A DNA stretch of 64,000 nt. Source: Actinomycetota bacterium (GTDB lineage Bacteria > Actinomycetota > Acidimicrobiia > Acidimicrobiales > Poriferisodalaceae). Made by a program: the position numbers and the translations under genes. Location: NCBI GenBank assembly GCA_014238065.1, contig JABABU010000042.1, positions 62,001-126,000 on the forward strand, written 5' to 3'. Position 1 is the first letter of the stretch, and each line of letters opens with the position of its first letter. Shown here in pieces: positions 50,819 through 60,737 of this stretch. Under the pieces are notes generated by a model that saw only the letters and a program-made list of their open reading frames with translations, had not been told where the DNA came from and ran no database searches.

Positions 50819-51664
50819 TCAGACTGGCCGGTCACCGACCAGGGTCACGCGTTCGACTCGGCGGTGGCCACCGCCATGATCGGGGACCGCGTAGTGCTGA
50901 GTGCAACGGTTGTCCCACTGGGCGATGCTGTTCTGGCGCCAGCGGAAGCGACACTGAAGCTCCGGGATCTGCGATTGTTCGTACAACCGGTGTCGCAGTG
51001 ACCGCGACTCGTCTGGTGTCATACCGTCGATGGTCAGCATGAAGTTTCGGGCCATGAAGAGCGACTTCTGGCCGGTCACAGGATGTGTGCGGACAAGAGG
51101 GTGTTTCTGGTCGGGAAACTTCTTCCGCATCTGCTCGACCTCCTCAGCGGGAACCCCCGTGCCGAAGGCCTTTGCATACGAGTGGATTGCGTACATGCCG
51201 TCGATCTCCTCTTTGACGGCATCGGAAAGCATCTCGTAGGCAAGCGTCATATTCGCGAAACAGGTGTCGCCGCCCCACTTGGGAATCTTTCGACCGATCA
51301 ACACTGATCCTAGGGGAGGGGATTCCCGGAAGGTCACATCGGAATGCCATGTCTCAGCGGCCGAGAACGACTCCGGAGTCGACTCGATAACGATGATCTC
51401 GGGGTGGGCCTCGACGTTCTTGACGAACGGGTGGATCTCCAGTTCGCCGAACCACGACACGTAGTCGACGTGCTGTTGCTGCGTGAGGTCCTGGTCGTGG
51501 AAGAACAGCACCTTGTGGGCCATCCACGCATCCTGGATCTCGTCGAGTATCTCATCGTCCAGGTCTCGGAGGTCGACATTGCTGATCTCGGCGCCGATCG
51601 ACCCGGTGATCGGCTCGACCCGTATGCGGTCGTAGTCAGCGACTCCGACAGTGTCGACACGCAC
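50819..51664 (-). CDS. TauD/TfdA family dioxygenase, 281 aa
   Basis: 2-oxoglutarate/Fe(II) oxygenase: ITGSIGAEISNVDLRDLDD, KVLFFHDQDLTQQQHVDYV, the metal pair in ETWHSDVTFRE, the distal His in CTQHYAVPDH and the 2OG Arg in RVERVTLVGDRP. GTG 51664 with GGGAGGCC 7 nt upstream is the start; the upstream frame continues without similarity. The third TauD-like gene in the window. It precedes the LLM enzyme on the same strand. Confidence 0.92.
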   Translation of the reverse strand: MRVDTVGVADYDRIRVEPITGSIGAEISNVDLRDLDDEILDEIQDAWMAHKVLFFHDQDLTQQQHVDYVSWFGELEIHPFVKNVEAHPEIIVIESTPESFSAAETWHSDVTFRESPPLGSVLIGRKIPKWGGDTCFANMTLAYEMLSDAVKEEIDGMYAIHSYAKAFGTGVPAEEVEQMRKKFPDQKHPLVRTHPVTGQKSLFMARNFMLTIDGMTPDESRSLRHRLYEQSQIPELQCRFRWRQNSIAQWDNRCTQHYAVPDHGGGHRRVERVTLVGDRPV

Positions 51665-51855
51665 GAAAGGCCTCCCTGGTCCACCCACACGCAGACTAGA
51701 CCACAGGTCTTGTAGGGCCAAGCTATACGACTTGACATAATGAGGATTATAGGCTTCTATCGATCCCGACACGGTACCTCTCGCAGACATACTGCTGGGT
51801 GTCGTTGCGCCGAACTGGTCGAGTTACGCGAGGTTGAACGCCCTGTCGAGGAGGC

Positions 51856-52878
51856 TCACTCGGACGCGCCACCTGGTCGAAGGCGGTAGAACCGGCGCGC
51901 TGTGCCCGAAAACAAGTCGCTTTGCTCCTCATCGGAGTATCCGGCCATGGTGCAGATCTTTTGGAACGCATTCCACAGCACCGTGTACGAGCAACCCTGC
52001 TTGTCGACGGGAAAGTTGCTCTCGAACATGCATCGGTGCGGCCCGAACGTGTCGATCACGTGCCGCAAATCATCGCCCCACGTCGCGACCAGGTGATCGC
52101 TGGTCGGTGCGGTGGCAAGCTGTTTGAGGCCAACGCCGTAGATGCTCATACCGATTCCCCCGACCTTGACGTGAACGTGCTCGTGGTCGGCCAGAGCCTC
52201 CAATGATTTGCGTAAAGAGGACCTCACCTCGTCTCTGCGGCCTGCGTAGGGCCCGATTCCGAGCGGTCCTCCGATGTGGTCGAGGACAACCGGAGTCCCT
52301 GGATGTTCTGCAACGAGGGCAGTGAGTTCTGGCACCTGGGGGTGGAACATCCATGCATCGAAACTCATCCCGAGCTGACCCAACTTGACATAACCATCCC
52401 GAAAAGTGGCTTCCCCGAGCATTCCGGGCGGCGGTTTTGCGTGCGATTCCCGTACCTCGGGACTCGGATCGTGGGCGTTGGCATGCCGGACGCCCCGAAA
52501 CAGGCCACCTCCTCGCGTCTCGTGCTCGATCAACACCTCTTCGACCGCAGACCCGAGCATCAGGTTGGCAGTACCCACGATGCCGGCGATGACCGCACCG
52601 CCAGCTTCAACCGACCGGGCGGCCTCACCAGCGACGAACGACGTTTCACCGACAGGTCGCATGTGCTCGGGACCGGAGTCGAGGTAGTCACTGCCGCACT
52701 CGACGAATACTGTCTGGACGACGTTGTGACCCGCTCCAGTGTCCTCATGAAGGTGCGGTGTGAGATATACGCCGTCGTGGCGATCCCACAAATGATGGTG
52801 TGGATCGACGATCTCACGATTTGCATCGACCGGAGACTCGACGGTCCCCGCTAGCCACTCGCTCTTTGTTGGAAACAT
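51856..52878 (-). CDS. Amidohydrolase family 2 (metal-dependent TIM-barrel) protein, 340 aa
   Basis: Amidohydro_2 enzyme, like the lactonases and decarboxylases (LigI, LigJ, ACMSD). The N-terminal REIVDPHHHLWDRHDG gives the HxH motif; VVLDHIGGPLGIGPY and HVKVGGIGMSIYG follow; the late MFESNFPVDK carries the catalytic Asp/Asn region. The ATG at 52878 has GGGGAGTG upstream. The substrate is unknown but many relatives hydrolyse lactones in aromatic degradation. Confidence 0.9.
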   Translation of the reverse strand: MFPTKSEWLAGTVESPVDANREIVDPHHHLWDRHDGVYLTPHLHEDTGAGHNVVQTVFVECGSDYLDSGPEHMRPVGETSFVAGEAARSVEAGGAVIAGIVGTANLMLGSAVEEVLIEHETRGGGLFRGVRHANAHDPSPEVRESHAKPPPGMLGEATFRDGYVKLGQLGMSFDAWMFHPQVPELTALVAEHPGTPVVLDHIGGPLGIGPYAGRRDEVRSSLRKSLEALADHEHVHVKVGGIGMSIYGVGLKQLATAPTSDHLVATWGDDLRHVIDTFGPHRCMFESNFPVDKQGCSYTVLWNAFQKICTMAGYSDEEQSDLFSGTARRFYRLRPGGASE

Positions 52879-52938
52879 CTCACTCCCCTGCCGAAGACGG
52901 CCCGGGGAAACGCTAATACCTGGGTAGCCTCGGTTGCG

Positions 52939-54102
52939 ATGGCGGGCCCGAGAGGAATCGCGGTGATGGCCGCCATCGCCGCCGCTGTCGCCGTCTCGCA
53001 GGCGTTCGGACGCTTCAGCTACTCGGTCCTACTCACTGACATACGGGCTGACCTGGGTTTATCGAACTCGATGGCAGGCGCCCTGGGCTCGGCAAACCTC
53101 GCCGCATACCTCGTCGGGTCACTGGTCGTAAGCCTGATCATCGGACGCGTCGGGCTGAGCTCGGTGGCCAAGCTCGGACTGGTTGCTGTCACGGGCGGCC
53201 TCGCTCTACTGGCCTGGTCGCCGAACGTGGCTGTCCTGACAACTGCGCTTCTGGTCACAGGTTTCATGGCTGCCGGGGTGTGGGTCACTGCGCCAGCTTT
53301 GGCAGTGGCCGAACTCGGATCCGAGCGCAAGGGTGCAGCCATCGGGGTCACCTCCGTTGGCGTCGGTGCTGGAATGATGCTGTCGTCGTGGCTCGACACA
53401 TTCATGGATTGGCGAGCCGTGTATCTAACCGAGTTCCTCATCGCTGTCGCCGCTGTCACAGTGCTGATGCTGTTCGTCAGAGGCACTTCTCGCCCTCGGG
53501 CCCAGCAGATTGGTCTCGGAGCAATCCGATCCATACCGGGCTGGCGTCCTCTGCTCATCGCGTACGGGCTCTTCGGATGCGGGATGTCGACTGTCGTCAC
53601 CTTCCTCATCGCCCTCCTGGAGGACGACGCCAGCTATGGGCCACGTCGGGCCACTACAGCGTTCATTCTGCTCGCTCTCGGCAGTATTCTCGGCGCGCCG
53701 TTGTTCGGTATGATCACCGACCGATATGGCCGAACAATAGGCCTGACCAGCTCTTTCATCGTAATGACGCTCGCAACGGGTGTCATCGCCACCGGCCACA
53801 GACCTGGCGCCAGCATCGGCGCTTTCGTGTTCGGCTGGGCTTTCGCCGGGGTACCCATCTCGGTCGCGGCTCGGATTACCGACCACACCGCCGGGGATGA
53901 CTTCGGGGCCGCTTACGGGGTCGCCACGCTGGTGTTCGGGGTCGGCTTGACCATCGGGCCGCAGGCCTCAGGCTGGCTCGCTGATCTGACGGGATCGTTT
54001 CGTCCTGCCTTTGTCATCGTCGCCGGTATCGCTGCTGCCGGAGCGGTCATCGCCGGCAGGATCGCACCGGAGATGACTGGCGTAGGCCTGGACAACCCGT
54101 AG
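52939..54102 (+). CDS. MFS transporter, YbfB/YjiJ-like, 387 aa
   Basis: Twelve-helix secondary transporter without recognised substrate. The start GIAVMAAIAAAVAVSQAFGRFSYSVLL and the F-G-R motif are typical of the YbfB/YjiJ or CynX-like group; PLFGMITDRYGRTIGL is the loop 8-9 motif. TAGCCT ends 8 nt before ATG 52939. It is followed by an LLM enzyme gene (13 bp), so uptake of the LLM substrate is plausible. Confidence 0.88.
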   Translation: MAGPRGIAVMAAIAAAVAVSQAFGRFSYSVLLTDIRADLGLSNSMAGALGSANLAAYLVGSLVVSLIIGRVGLSSVAKLGLVAVTGGLALLAWSPNVAVLTTALLVTGFMAAGVWVTAPALAVAELGSERKGAAIGVTSVGVGAGMMLSSWLDTFMDWRAVYLTEFLIAVAAVTVLMLFVRGTSRPRAQQIGLGAIRSIPGWRPLLIAYGLFGCGMSTVVTFLIALLEDDASYGPRRATTAFILLALGSILGAPLFGMITDRYGRTIGLTSSFIVMTLATGVIATGHRPGASIGAFVFGWAFAGVPISVAARITDHTAGDDFGAAYGVATLVFGVGLTIGPQASGWLADLTGSFRPAFVIVAGIAAAGAVIAGRIAPEMTGVGLDNP

Positions 54103-54115
54103 CCTTTGTGGTGCT

Positions 54116-54943
54116 GTGAAGACCGACCTCGTGCTCAGCCCGTTCAACGCCGCCGTACCCGATCTGCTCGACGTGGCGCGGGCCGCCGACGTCGGCGGAT
54201 TCGACTCGGTCTGGGTCTACGACCACTTCAGCGCGACGATGGTGTCGAAACAATGGTCGCACCACCCCTTCACGCTTCTCGGCGCCATCGCAGCGGTCAC
54301 TGAGCGGATCCATCTGGGCTGCCTTGTGGCCAATGTCTACAATCGGCACCCGGTACAGACTGCGTCTGCTCTGTCGACGTTGTCATCGCTCGCACCGGGG
54401 CGGGTCTGGTGCGGCCTGGGCGCCGGAGCCGGAAACGGCACGCGGTTTGGCGCCGAGTATCCACTGATCGGAGCGGTCCCAGAGCCTGTGGCATCGCGAC
54501 GGCTTCTGCTCCGAGAGACCATCGAGTGCATCGGTGCCATCTGGAGGGGAGAATGCTTCGAGGGCATCAGGATCAACGTGGCCGAATCAGCCGGAATCAC
54601 CATGCCTGGACCTCCTCCGCCGATCGTGGTCGGGGCCAGCACGATGGCAACCGCCCTTATCGCTGCAGAACACGCCGACGGCGTCAATCTCCAAGCGTGG
54701 CACCAGAAGCTTGTCGAGGGAGATGACGTGTTTCGGCTGGTCAGGGAGGTGCGAGCCGCAGCAGGAGGGCGACCCTTCGACGTCGCCGTGAACTGCGACT
54801 TGGATCTCCGACATCCGCTCGGTGGCGATGTTGAAACGCTCATCGCCAATGACGTCAATCGCAGGACGTTGGCCATCAGAGCACCGTTCGACATCCACAA
54901 CGTGGTCGAGATCGGTTCGCGTCTTTCCGAGGCCGGCCTGTGA
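54116..54943 (+). CDS. LLM-class flavin-dependent oxidoreductase, 275 aa
   Basis: Short LLM enzyme (F420- or FMN-linked): LSPFNAAVPDLLDVARAADVGGFDSVWVYDHF at the N-terminus, VTERIHLGCLVANVYNRHPVQTASALSTL, and LSSLAPGRVWCGLGAGAG. GTG 54116 is the start. It lies 13 bp after the MFS gene, and its stop overlaps the GTG start of lspA by 4 bp (GTGA). Coupling of a catabolic enzyme to lspA is unusual and may only reflect compact gene packing. Confidence 0.9.
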   Translation: MKTDLVLSPFNAAVPDLLDVARAADVGGFDSVWVYDHFSATMVSKQWSHHPFTLLGAIAAVTERIHLGCLVANVYNRHPVQTASALSTLSSLAPGRVWCGLGAGAGNGTRFGAEYPLIGAVPEPVASRRLLLRETIECIGAIWRGECFEGIRINVAESAGITMPGPPPPIVVGASTMATALIAAEHADGVNLQAWHQKLVEGDDVFRLVREVRAAAGGRPFDVAVNCDLDLRHPLGGDVETLIANDVNRRTLAIRAPFDIHNVVEIGSRLSEAGL

Positions 54944-55458
54944 CAGAGCCCGACATGGTCCCTCGGCCGCCAGTAGCGCGGATCCGACGGTGGAGGATTG
55001 CATTCGCGGTGATGATCCCTGTCGTCATCCTCGATCAGGTCACCAAGGCATGGGCCGTGACTTCGCTCGATGACCGATCCATCGATTTGGCACCTTCGCT
55101 ATCGCTTCGTCTCACCTACAACAGCGGCTTCTCGTTCGGCACTGGCAGCACGCTCGGTCCCGTGGTCGGCGTGGCCGTCACAGTGATCATCGTCTTCATA
55201 GTGATGAGGCTTGCCCGCGAACACCATCCCCGCAGGGTCTTCTTGATGGCCGCCATTCTCGGCGGTGCTGTCGGGAACCTGATCGACCGCCTCTTCAGGA
55301 CCGATGGCGGGTGGCCTCTGACCGGCGAAGTCGTCGATTTCGTGGATGTCAGCTGGTACGCCGTTTTCAACGTCGCTGATGCGGTGCTCGTCTGCGCCGT
55401 GATCGTGTTCATCGTCACGGAGATCCTGGATCAGCCCGGTCAGACGACGCATGCGTGA
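54940..55458 (+). CDS. lspA: Signal peptidase II, 172 aa
   Basis: Aspartic membrane protease that removes the signal peptide from prolipoproteins. Four membrane segments are visible. The catalytic Asp pair is in GGAVGNLIDRLFR and VFNVADAVLVC, with the TYNSGFSFG loop between helices 1 and 2. The length is standard. It supports the lipoproteins seen in the window (31277, 45556). Start GTG overlaps the LLM stop. Confidence 0.95.
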   Translation: MTEPDMVPRPPVARIRRWRIAFAVMIPVVILDQVTKAWAVTSLDDRSIDLAPSLSLRLTYNSGFSFGTGSTLGPVVGVAVTVIIVFIVMRLAREHHPRRVFLMAAILGGAVGNLIDRLFRTDGGWPLTGEVVDFVDVSWYAVFNVADAVLVCAVIVFIVTEILDQPGQTTHA

Positions 55459-55565
55459 CGTGTATCCGGTCATCGGCTGATTCCTGCCGCTGAAGTCGCG
55501 CCATCGACGGTCGATAGTGTCACTGACTGGGACGAACAGGTCTCACCTGGCGAGACGACAGGCAG

Positions 55566-56345
55566 ATGAAGAACGAAGCCGGCGCGATGCAAGCGATTTC
55601 GAGGGCCTCGACGCTGTTGCGAATCATCGCAGCCACCCCCACCGGGGTGACGCTCGGCGAATTGTCGGCCCGCTCGTCTCTCCCCCGTTCTACTGTCCAC
55701 CGTGTCCTCAAAGCCCTGGAAACAGAGGGTTTTGTGGCGAAATCGGTCGAATCGCCGAAGTATCGCATCGGCATAGCGGCCTCACTGCTGGCATCGGCCA
55801 GTCGGGCACGTCTGTTGGATGTGGCTGGACCTCCACTTGCTGCTGCTGCGGCCGAACTCGGTATCCCCGTCGAGCTACACGCCCTCGCTGCCGGCACGGT
55901 CCGATGCGTTGACCAGGTATTTCCGCCCTCAGACGGCCTCCGACCTGTAGGGCGACGCGTAGGACTCAGCGTCGCTGCCCATGCCACGGCACCTGGAAAA
56001 GCGATCTGTGCACATCTCGAGCCGTCGATGTCGCGTCAACTCGTTGGCGCGCTCCCCTCGTTCACCATTGCGACGATCACCGACATCGACGAACTCCTCT
56101 CACAGTTCGAGCGGACCAGGGCCACGGGCATCGCTTGGGAGCGAGATGAGGCAACAATTGGGGCGTCATCGGTAGCTGTTGGCTTCGTGACGCCGTCGGG
56201 CGATGTTGTTGCGGCGTCTGTCGCTCAGGCCAGTGAGGGCTTCGCCGGTGAAGCCGTGCAGCTTGTGCCGGCGCTCATGAACGTTCGCGACCGCATTCTT
56301 GGCACATTCGATACCTACAACGAGTGGTGGGGCCGTTCGGCGTGA
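55566..56345 (+). CDS. IclR-family transcriptional regulator, 259 aa
   Basis: Winged-helix N-terminus (SRASTLLRIIAATPTGVTLGELSARSSLPRSTVHRVLKALE) plus an effector domain with HATAPGKAICAHL and VGFVTPSGDVVAAS. IclR proteins bind a small organic effector and control adjacent catabolic genes as repressor or activator. Nothing catabolic follows directly, so its target may be the LLM/MFS set upstream or a distant gene. Confidence 0.94.
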   Translation: MKNEAGAMQAISRASTLLRIIAATPTGVTLGELSARSSLPRSTVHRVLKALETEGFVAKSVESPKYRIGIAASLLASASRARLLDVAGPPLAAAAAELGIPVELHALAAGTVRCVDQVFPPSDGLRPVGRRVGLSVAAHATAPGKAICAHLEPSMSRQLVGALPSFTIATITDIDELLSQFERTRATGIAWERDEATIGASSVAVGFVTPSGDVVAASVAQASEGFAGEAVQLVPALMNVRDRILGTFDTYNEWWGRSA

Positions 56346-56593
56346 TCTAGCGTTCATCGCTCATATTTCGGTGCAGACGTCGTGCTGCCGAGTGCCACGT
56401 GAAACATTGTGCGTGGTGATATGCCCATATAGACCACTCTGCGTGAGGTGTTTTCGCCCGAGTCGCAGTCGATCGCGGCTGATTTCCATCACACATGTTT
56501 GGCCCCACAACATCCGGTTTGCGACGAGGGAGATCCGGCTTGGCAACCGTTCCCGGTCCACCCGGTAAGTAATCAGCCTCGCGACCAGCGAGA

Positions 56594-57967
56594 ATGTCCC
56601 TTGTGCGAGGAGTGGCTGGCCGGGAGTACGAGCAGATACCGGCGATGCGTGTGCCCGTGGCGTTTCGTGCCGTGAAAGGACTCATCGCCGTAGCCAGCGT
56701 TGCCGTCGTCGGGTTTGCGATCTGGATCGGTGTACGCGAGCAGACCCCTCCAAGCGATCTGGTGACGGTCGGCTCAGCAACGACCGCTGGATCGGTGAAC
56801 ACGACCGTCAGTTCAGTGCCGGGAGTGAGGGATGCCGTCGCCACATCGGCAGCAACCACCTCGGTATCGACGATTCCTGACCCAACAGTCACTCCGCCTG
56901 TGACGATCGCCGAAGTCGCCGGCACGGCCAATGCGACCCTTCTGCGCTCCGCTCCGTTGGCGAGCGAACCGGGGACTGCTGGGCTCACCATGTCCCGGAA
57001 TGACGTCGTGGCGCTCACGGGCAGCCTGACCATCGTCGGAGACTCGACGTGGATCGAGGTCGAGCGGGACGGCGATGTGGGTTGGACAGAAGCAAGTGCT
57101 GTGAAGATCACGACCACAGACTTCGGGGTTCGACCGTGCGCAACAATTCCGGCCTCCATTCCTTCGAGAGCCCTGGCGTATCAGCCAGGTACTGCCGTCG
57201 GCACTGCCGACGGAATAGCCTGGATCGAGCAGCATCAAAGTGAAACATGCAGCCGCCTGGTGCTCTATCTGGCTGACCGGCTCGCAACCGCGGAGGCCAA
57301 ACTCAGCGATGCGTTTCCCTCCGGCCTCAGCGTCATCGACCTCGGAGGAAGGATCCGCGTCGAGCTGTCCGAAGATCTTCTCGTCGTCCCAGAGTTCTCA
57401 CTCGGAACCGTGTCGGTCTCCGGTGGTGAGGCGGTGACGATTGCGGCACTCCGCTCTGACGGTCGTCTCGCGTTCAACATCGACCCCGGCCCGGCGCGCA
57501 TGGCCATCTCGTTTCTTGCCAACCCGGCACGCGTCGTCCTCGATCTCGTTCAGGAGTCGGATGTGTCCGCAGGCGTGGGTGGTGGCGTCATCGTCAATGC
57601 ACAGTCCATGGTCGACGCAATCTCGGCGGGCGACGGGTCGGTCGTAGCGGTTACGGGTTTCGCTCGCCTCGGTGACGGGCTGGGCGAGATTGCATTGAGA
57701 CGAGCCCCTGCCGACGATGCGGCGCCAGGAACGGGTCTTGCCGTCGATGCTCAATTCGCGGGCACGCCGCGGGCTGGGACTGTCACCAGGTCATGGTATT
57801 TCTACCAAACGCCTCAATTCGACGGCCAGTGGGCCGAGTTCAGGTTCAGCTTTGCCGGCCTCACACCCGGTATCTACGAGATGTTTTTCGGTCTTGGTAG
57901 CGCACCACCGGAAGATGTCGAGACCCCTGGCCTCTTCCAGCTGTTCTCCGTCGAAGCGCCAGGCTGA
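56594..57967 (+). CDS. Membrane-anchored secreted protein with SH3-like and GerMN/AMIN-type segments, 457 aa
   Basis: After a short cytoplasmic N-terminus there is one membrane segment (GLIAVASVAVVGFAIWI), then a Thr/Ser/Ala-Val-rich low-complexity stretch (~residues 55-105), a domain of the bacterial SH3 type (ATLLRSAPLASEPGTAGLTMSRNDVVALTG, DGDVGWTEASAVK), and a C-terminal half with two beta-sandwich-like parts ending in a Gmad2-like SWYFYQTPQFDGQWAEFRF. The assignment of the domains is by pattern. Extracytoplasmic, possibly envelope-related. ATG 56594 and ATG 56645 are both possible starts. Confidence 0.78.
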   Translation: MSLVRGVAGREYEQIPAMRVPVAFRAVKGLIAVASVAVVGFAIWIGVREQTPPSDLVTVGSATTAGSVNTTVSSVPGVRDAVATSAATTSVSTIPDPTVTPPVTIAEVAGTANATLLRSAPLASEPGTAGLTMSRNDVVALTGSLTIVGDSTWIEVERDGDVGWTEASAVKITTTDFGVRPCATIPASIPSRALAYQPGTAVGTADGIAWIEQHQSETCSRLVLYLADRLATAEAKLSDAFPSGLSVIDLGGRIRVELSEDLLVVPEFSLGTVSVSGGEAVTIAALRSDGRLAFNIDPGPARMAISFLANPARVVLDLVQESDVSAGVGGGVIVNAQSMVDAISAGDGSVVAVTGFARLGDGLGEIALRRAPADDAAPGTGLAVDAQFAGTPRAGTVTRSWYFYQTPQFDGQWAEFRFSFAGLTPGIYEMFFGLGSAPPEDVETPGLFQLFSVEAPG

Positions 57968-57971
57968 GCCG

Positions 57972-58739
57972 ATGGTGTGGCCATTCCGGCGTCGACGACG
58001 CCCTGGACTCGATCTCGGCGTCATGCCACGGGTCATCGACCACTGGTATCGGATGGGCGACGATCACCGAGATCGGATCATCGCCGGGGCAGGTGACCTC
58101 GTTTCGAGCATCACGTGGGAGGCAGCGAGGGGGATGCATCTCGATGATGAGATCGTCAGCACGATCGCCGGCCGGGCTTCGCTTCTCGTCTCGGGCCGGT
58201 CAACTGATCAACTTCGTGTGAGGACGGTCGTGGTCCATCGTTCGACCGTTGTTCTCGACACTGAGACCTCTGGCCCCGCCGGTGGTACACGCAGCGAGGG
58301 CCGGCGACACTTGCACGGGCAAGCCGACGACTCTGGTCTCGTACTACTGGCTTGGGACGCTGTCAGCGCCGGGAGCAGGGATGGACGATACCGGTACGAC
58401 GTCGTTCTGCACGAGTTCGCTCACTCTCTGGACGTTGGCGATGGCATGTTCGACGGCACGCCCGCGGTCGGCGGTCCGCTTCGTGATCGCTGGATTTCCA
58501 TCGCGAGTGAGAGGTTCGACGAACTCCGAGCCGGCCAGGACCGGGGCGTACTCCGGCCATATGGAGGAACGAACACGGCTGAGTTCTTCGCCGTGGCTGT
58601 CGAGGCGCTCTTCGATCGTCCGCATCAGCTGAGAGCGGCAGACCCCGACTTTTACGCCGTGCTGGCCGACCTCATGGGCCTCGACCCATGCTCCTGGGTC
58701 CCCGCGCCACCGATCGTCAATCCAGTCGGCCCATCATGA
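57972..58739 (+). CDS. MtfA-like zinc peptidase (M90), 255 aa
   Basis: Related to MtfA, the DgsA-titrating aminopeptidase of enterobacteria. The zinc site HEFAHSLD is preceded by the usual hydrophobic strand (YDVVLHEFAH), and a third ligand Glu is likely in GTNTAEFFAVAVEALFDRP. It has the MtfA-type N-terminal helix set (VIDHWYRMGDDHRDRI). The ATG 57972 lies 4 bp after the stop of the upstream gene, so they are one operon. Substrate and regulation are unknown in actinobacteria. Confidence 0.88.
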   Translation: MVWPFRRRRRPGLDLGVMPRVIDHWYRMGDDHRDRIIAGAGDLVSSITWEAARGMHLDDEIVSTIAGRASLLVSGRSTDQLRVRTVVVHRSTVVLDTETSGPAGGTRSEGRRHLHGQADDSGLVLLAWDAVSAGSRDGRYRYDVVLHEFAHSLDVGDGMFDGTPAVGGPLRDRWISIASERFDELRAGQDRGVLRPYGGTNTAEFFAVAVEALFDRPHQLRAADPDFYAVLADLMGLDPCSWVPAPPIVNPVGPS

Positions 58740-59005
58740 TCCTGATCTGAGGATCTGAGGTCTCGTTCTGGGTCAAACCTCCTGGTCGCCGGGTGCGAGT
58801 CGCCTTCATGGTTGCGTCTACCGGAGGTGACCCGAGATCACGATGGTCACCCATCAGCCGTCTATTTGGTCATATGGGCGGATCAACGTGCTGCTTCGGT
58901 GCGAAATGGACTATCCGGCTGTCGAACTTCAGGGCTGACAGGTCAAGGATGTTTGATAGCGGGCAGATGTCGCGGTTGTAGGCTCCGGATGGGGAGAGGA
59001 GAAGA

Positions 59006-60277
59006 GTGGCTGCAGCGATGCTCGAAGGGATCAAGGTGGTCGAGTTCGCGCAGAATCTGGCTATTCCGGCATGTGGTCGGATCCTGGCCGCTATGGGCGC
59101 TGACGTGGTCAAGGTCGAGCCACCAGGGGGCGATGCGATGCGGGCCACCGCAGGACTCGGGCCGAAGGAGTCGAGGGCCTTTGCACAGATCAACCCTGGC
59201 AAGCGCGGTATGGTCATCGACCTTCGCTCTTCGAAGGCATCGCCGGTTGTCGATGCGCTGTTCAGGTGGGCCGACGTCGCCCTTGTGGCATTCAAGGGCA
59301 GTGATCTGGTGCGTTATGGCCTCGACTGGGATCACGCCAGGCTCGTCAATCCTCGTTTGATTCATCTGACCCACACACCATTCGGGCCGCGCGGCGATGA
59401 CGCAGAGGTCGGTGGATACGACGCGCTGGTTCAGGCGGTGAGTGGCATGGGCTTCCTGATGAACCGAACCGAGAACGGAACTCCGGTGGCCACCCGTCCA
59501 GCCGTCAACGATGCCGGCACCGGCATCGCGTCGGTTGCCGGTGTGATTGCTGCGCTGCGTCACCGTGATCACACAGGCGAGGGGCAGCGAGTCGACACGT
59601 CGCTGCTGGGCACGGCCATGAGTCTTTCGCTCGGGACCCACGGATTCTTCGAAATGACCGATGTCGAGCGAACCGTCGAACTCGACGTACAGATGGCGGC
59701 GGCCCGAGAGGCAGGCGAAGGGTTCGACGGGCAGAGGGCGGTGTATGAGGCCCAACAGCACGGCCAGGCCAACTTCCGGCTGTACTTCCGCCACTACCTC
59801 ACCAAAGACAGCCTGATCTCGGTCGCAGGGCTCACGAATTCGCTTCAACAGCGATTTCACGCCGTCACCGGGATCAAACGTCCAGAAAACCCGCGCGACC
59901 ACACGTCACAGGAATTCCAGGCCACGGTCGACCAAGCCGAGCGGCTGTTCCTGACGAAGACCACTACAGAGTGGATGGCTGAACTACGGGCCGCCGGCTA
60001 TCCGTGTGCTCGATACAACACGCCGACAGAGGCACTCAGAGACCCCCAGGTGGTGGCCAACGACTTCGTTGCCGAGATCGACAATCCGATCTTCGGGAAG
60101 TACCTCACCGTTGGCATCCCCATGCAGTTCTCCGCCACACCTGCCTTGGTCGAGGGCCCCTCGCCAGGCTTCGGCGAGCACACCCGTGAGGTGTTGGCCG
60201 AGATCGGATTCGATGGCGCAGGTGTCGAGTATCTGGTGACCTCAGGCGTAACTCCCGACGGTTCTCAAACGAAGTGA
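59006..60277 (+). CDS. CaiB/BaiF (class III) CoA transferase, 423 aa
   Basis: Moves CoA between carboxylic acids. LEGIKVVEFAQNLAIPACGRILAAMGADVVKVEPP is the family N-terminus; VNDAGTGIASVAGVIAALRHRDHTGEGQRVDTSLL contains the catalytic Asp region; PTEALRDPQVVANDFVAEIDNP and EHTREVLAEIGFD close the protein. GTG 59006 has a strong GGGGAGAGGAG upstream. It stands as a single gene. It could feed a dicarboxylic acyl-CoA route such as that of the CitE-type lyases at 24-26 kb, but this is only inference. Confidence 0.93.
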   Translation: MAAAMLEGIKVVEFAQNLAIPACGRILAAMGADVVKVEPPGGDAMRATAGLGPKESRAFAQINPGKRGMVIDLRSSKASPVVDALFRWADVALVAFKGSDLVRYGLDWDHARLVNPRLIHLTHTPFGPRGDDAEVGGYDALVQAVSGMGFLMNRTENGTPVATRPAVNDAGTGIASVAGVIAALRHRDHTGEGQRVDTSLLGTAMSLSLGTHGFFEMTDVERTVELDVQMAAAREAGEGFDGQRAVYEAQQHGQANFRLYFRHYLTKDSLISVAGLTNSLQQRFHAVTGIKRPENPRDHTSQEFQATVDQAERLFLTKTTTEWMAELRAAGYPCARYNTPTEALRDPQVVANDFVAEIDNPIFGKYLTVGIPMQFSATPALVEGPSPGFGEHTREVLAEIGFDGAGVEYLVTSGVTPDGSQTK

Positions 60278-60737
60278 GGCATCGCAGTCCCGGGGAGGGC
60301 AGCGGCCGATGAAGAGGCCCACATCCTTGTCCATGGTTATCGATCCTTCGACGAAGTCGGCTACGGCTCTCCCCCGAGCGTGATCGAATCAAAGGTCAAG
60401 GGGGAATGAACCTCCTGCGCGACTTGCCGTGAAGCTAGCGCCCTTCCTGCATTTGCGTTGAGTGTCGCTACGTCTTCTCGTTGCACGAGACGGGCTTGTG
60501 TTCACCGGCCATGACTCAAGCACAGGACCTCGAGGTCACTCGTGGTCGGGCAAAGGATCTTCTCGGCGGCACGCTCCGGAGCGCACCTGTCATCGCTATG
60601 GGAATGGCTGGCCGACACAAACGGCCTGACCAGGGTCGTGGCGTGTGCCGATTGGTGACAATCTCTATGCAACTCCGAAAAACGAGCGCTGAGTTGCTGG
60701 TCTGAGATGTGCTGGCCTGACTCGCTAGCTTTGGATT
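60278..60737 (+). other. 460-bp stretch with no clear gene
   Basis: A 54-codon open frame starting at ATG 60511 (MTQAQDLEVTRGRAKDLL) exists but has no Shine-Dalgarno sequence, no -10 element and no similarity that I can recognise. The end of the stretch holds the -10 element of the DinB gene. No RNA gene or repeat was seen. Confidence 0.5.
60726..60731 (+). promoter_or_regulatory. Leaderless-type -10 element of the DinB-like gene
   Basis: TAGCTT ends exactly 6 nt before ATG 60738; there is no Shine-Dalgarno sequence. Confidence 0.6.

Noticed and set aside
60511-60705. A small plus-strand frame starting MTQAQDLEV
   Set aside because: No ribosome site, no -10 element and no similarity; kept only as a note in the gap entry.
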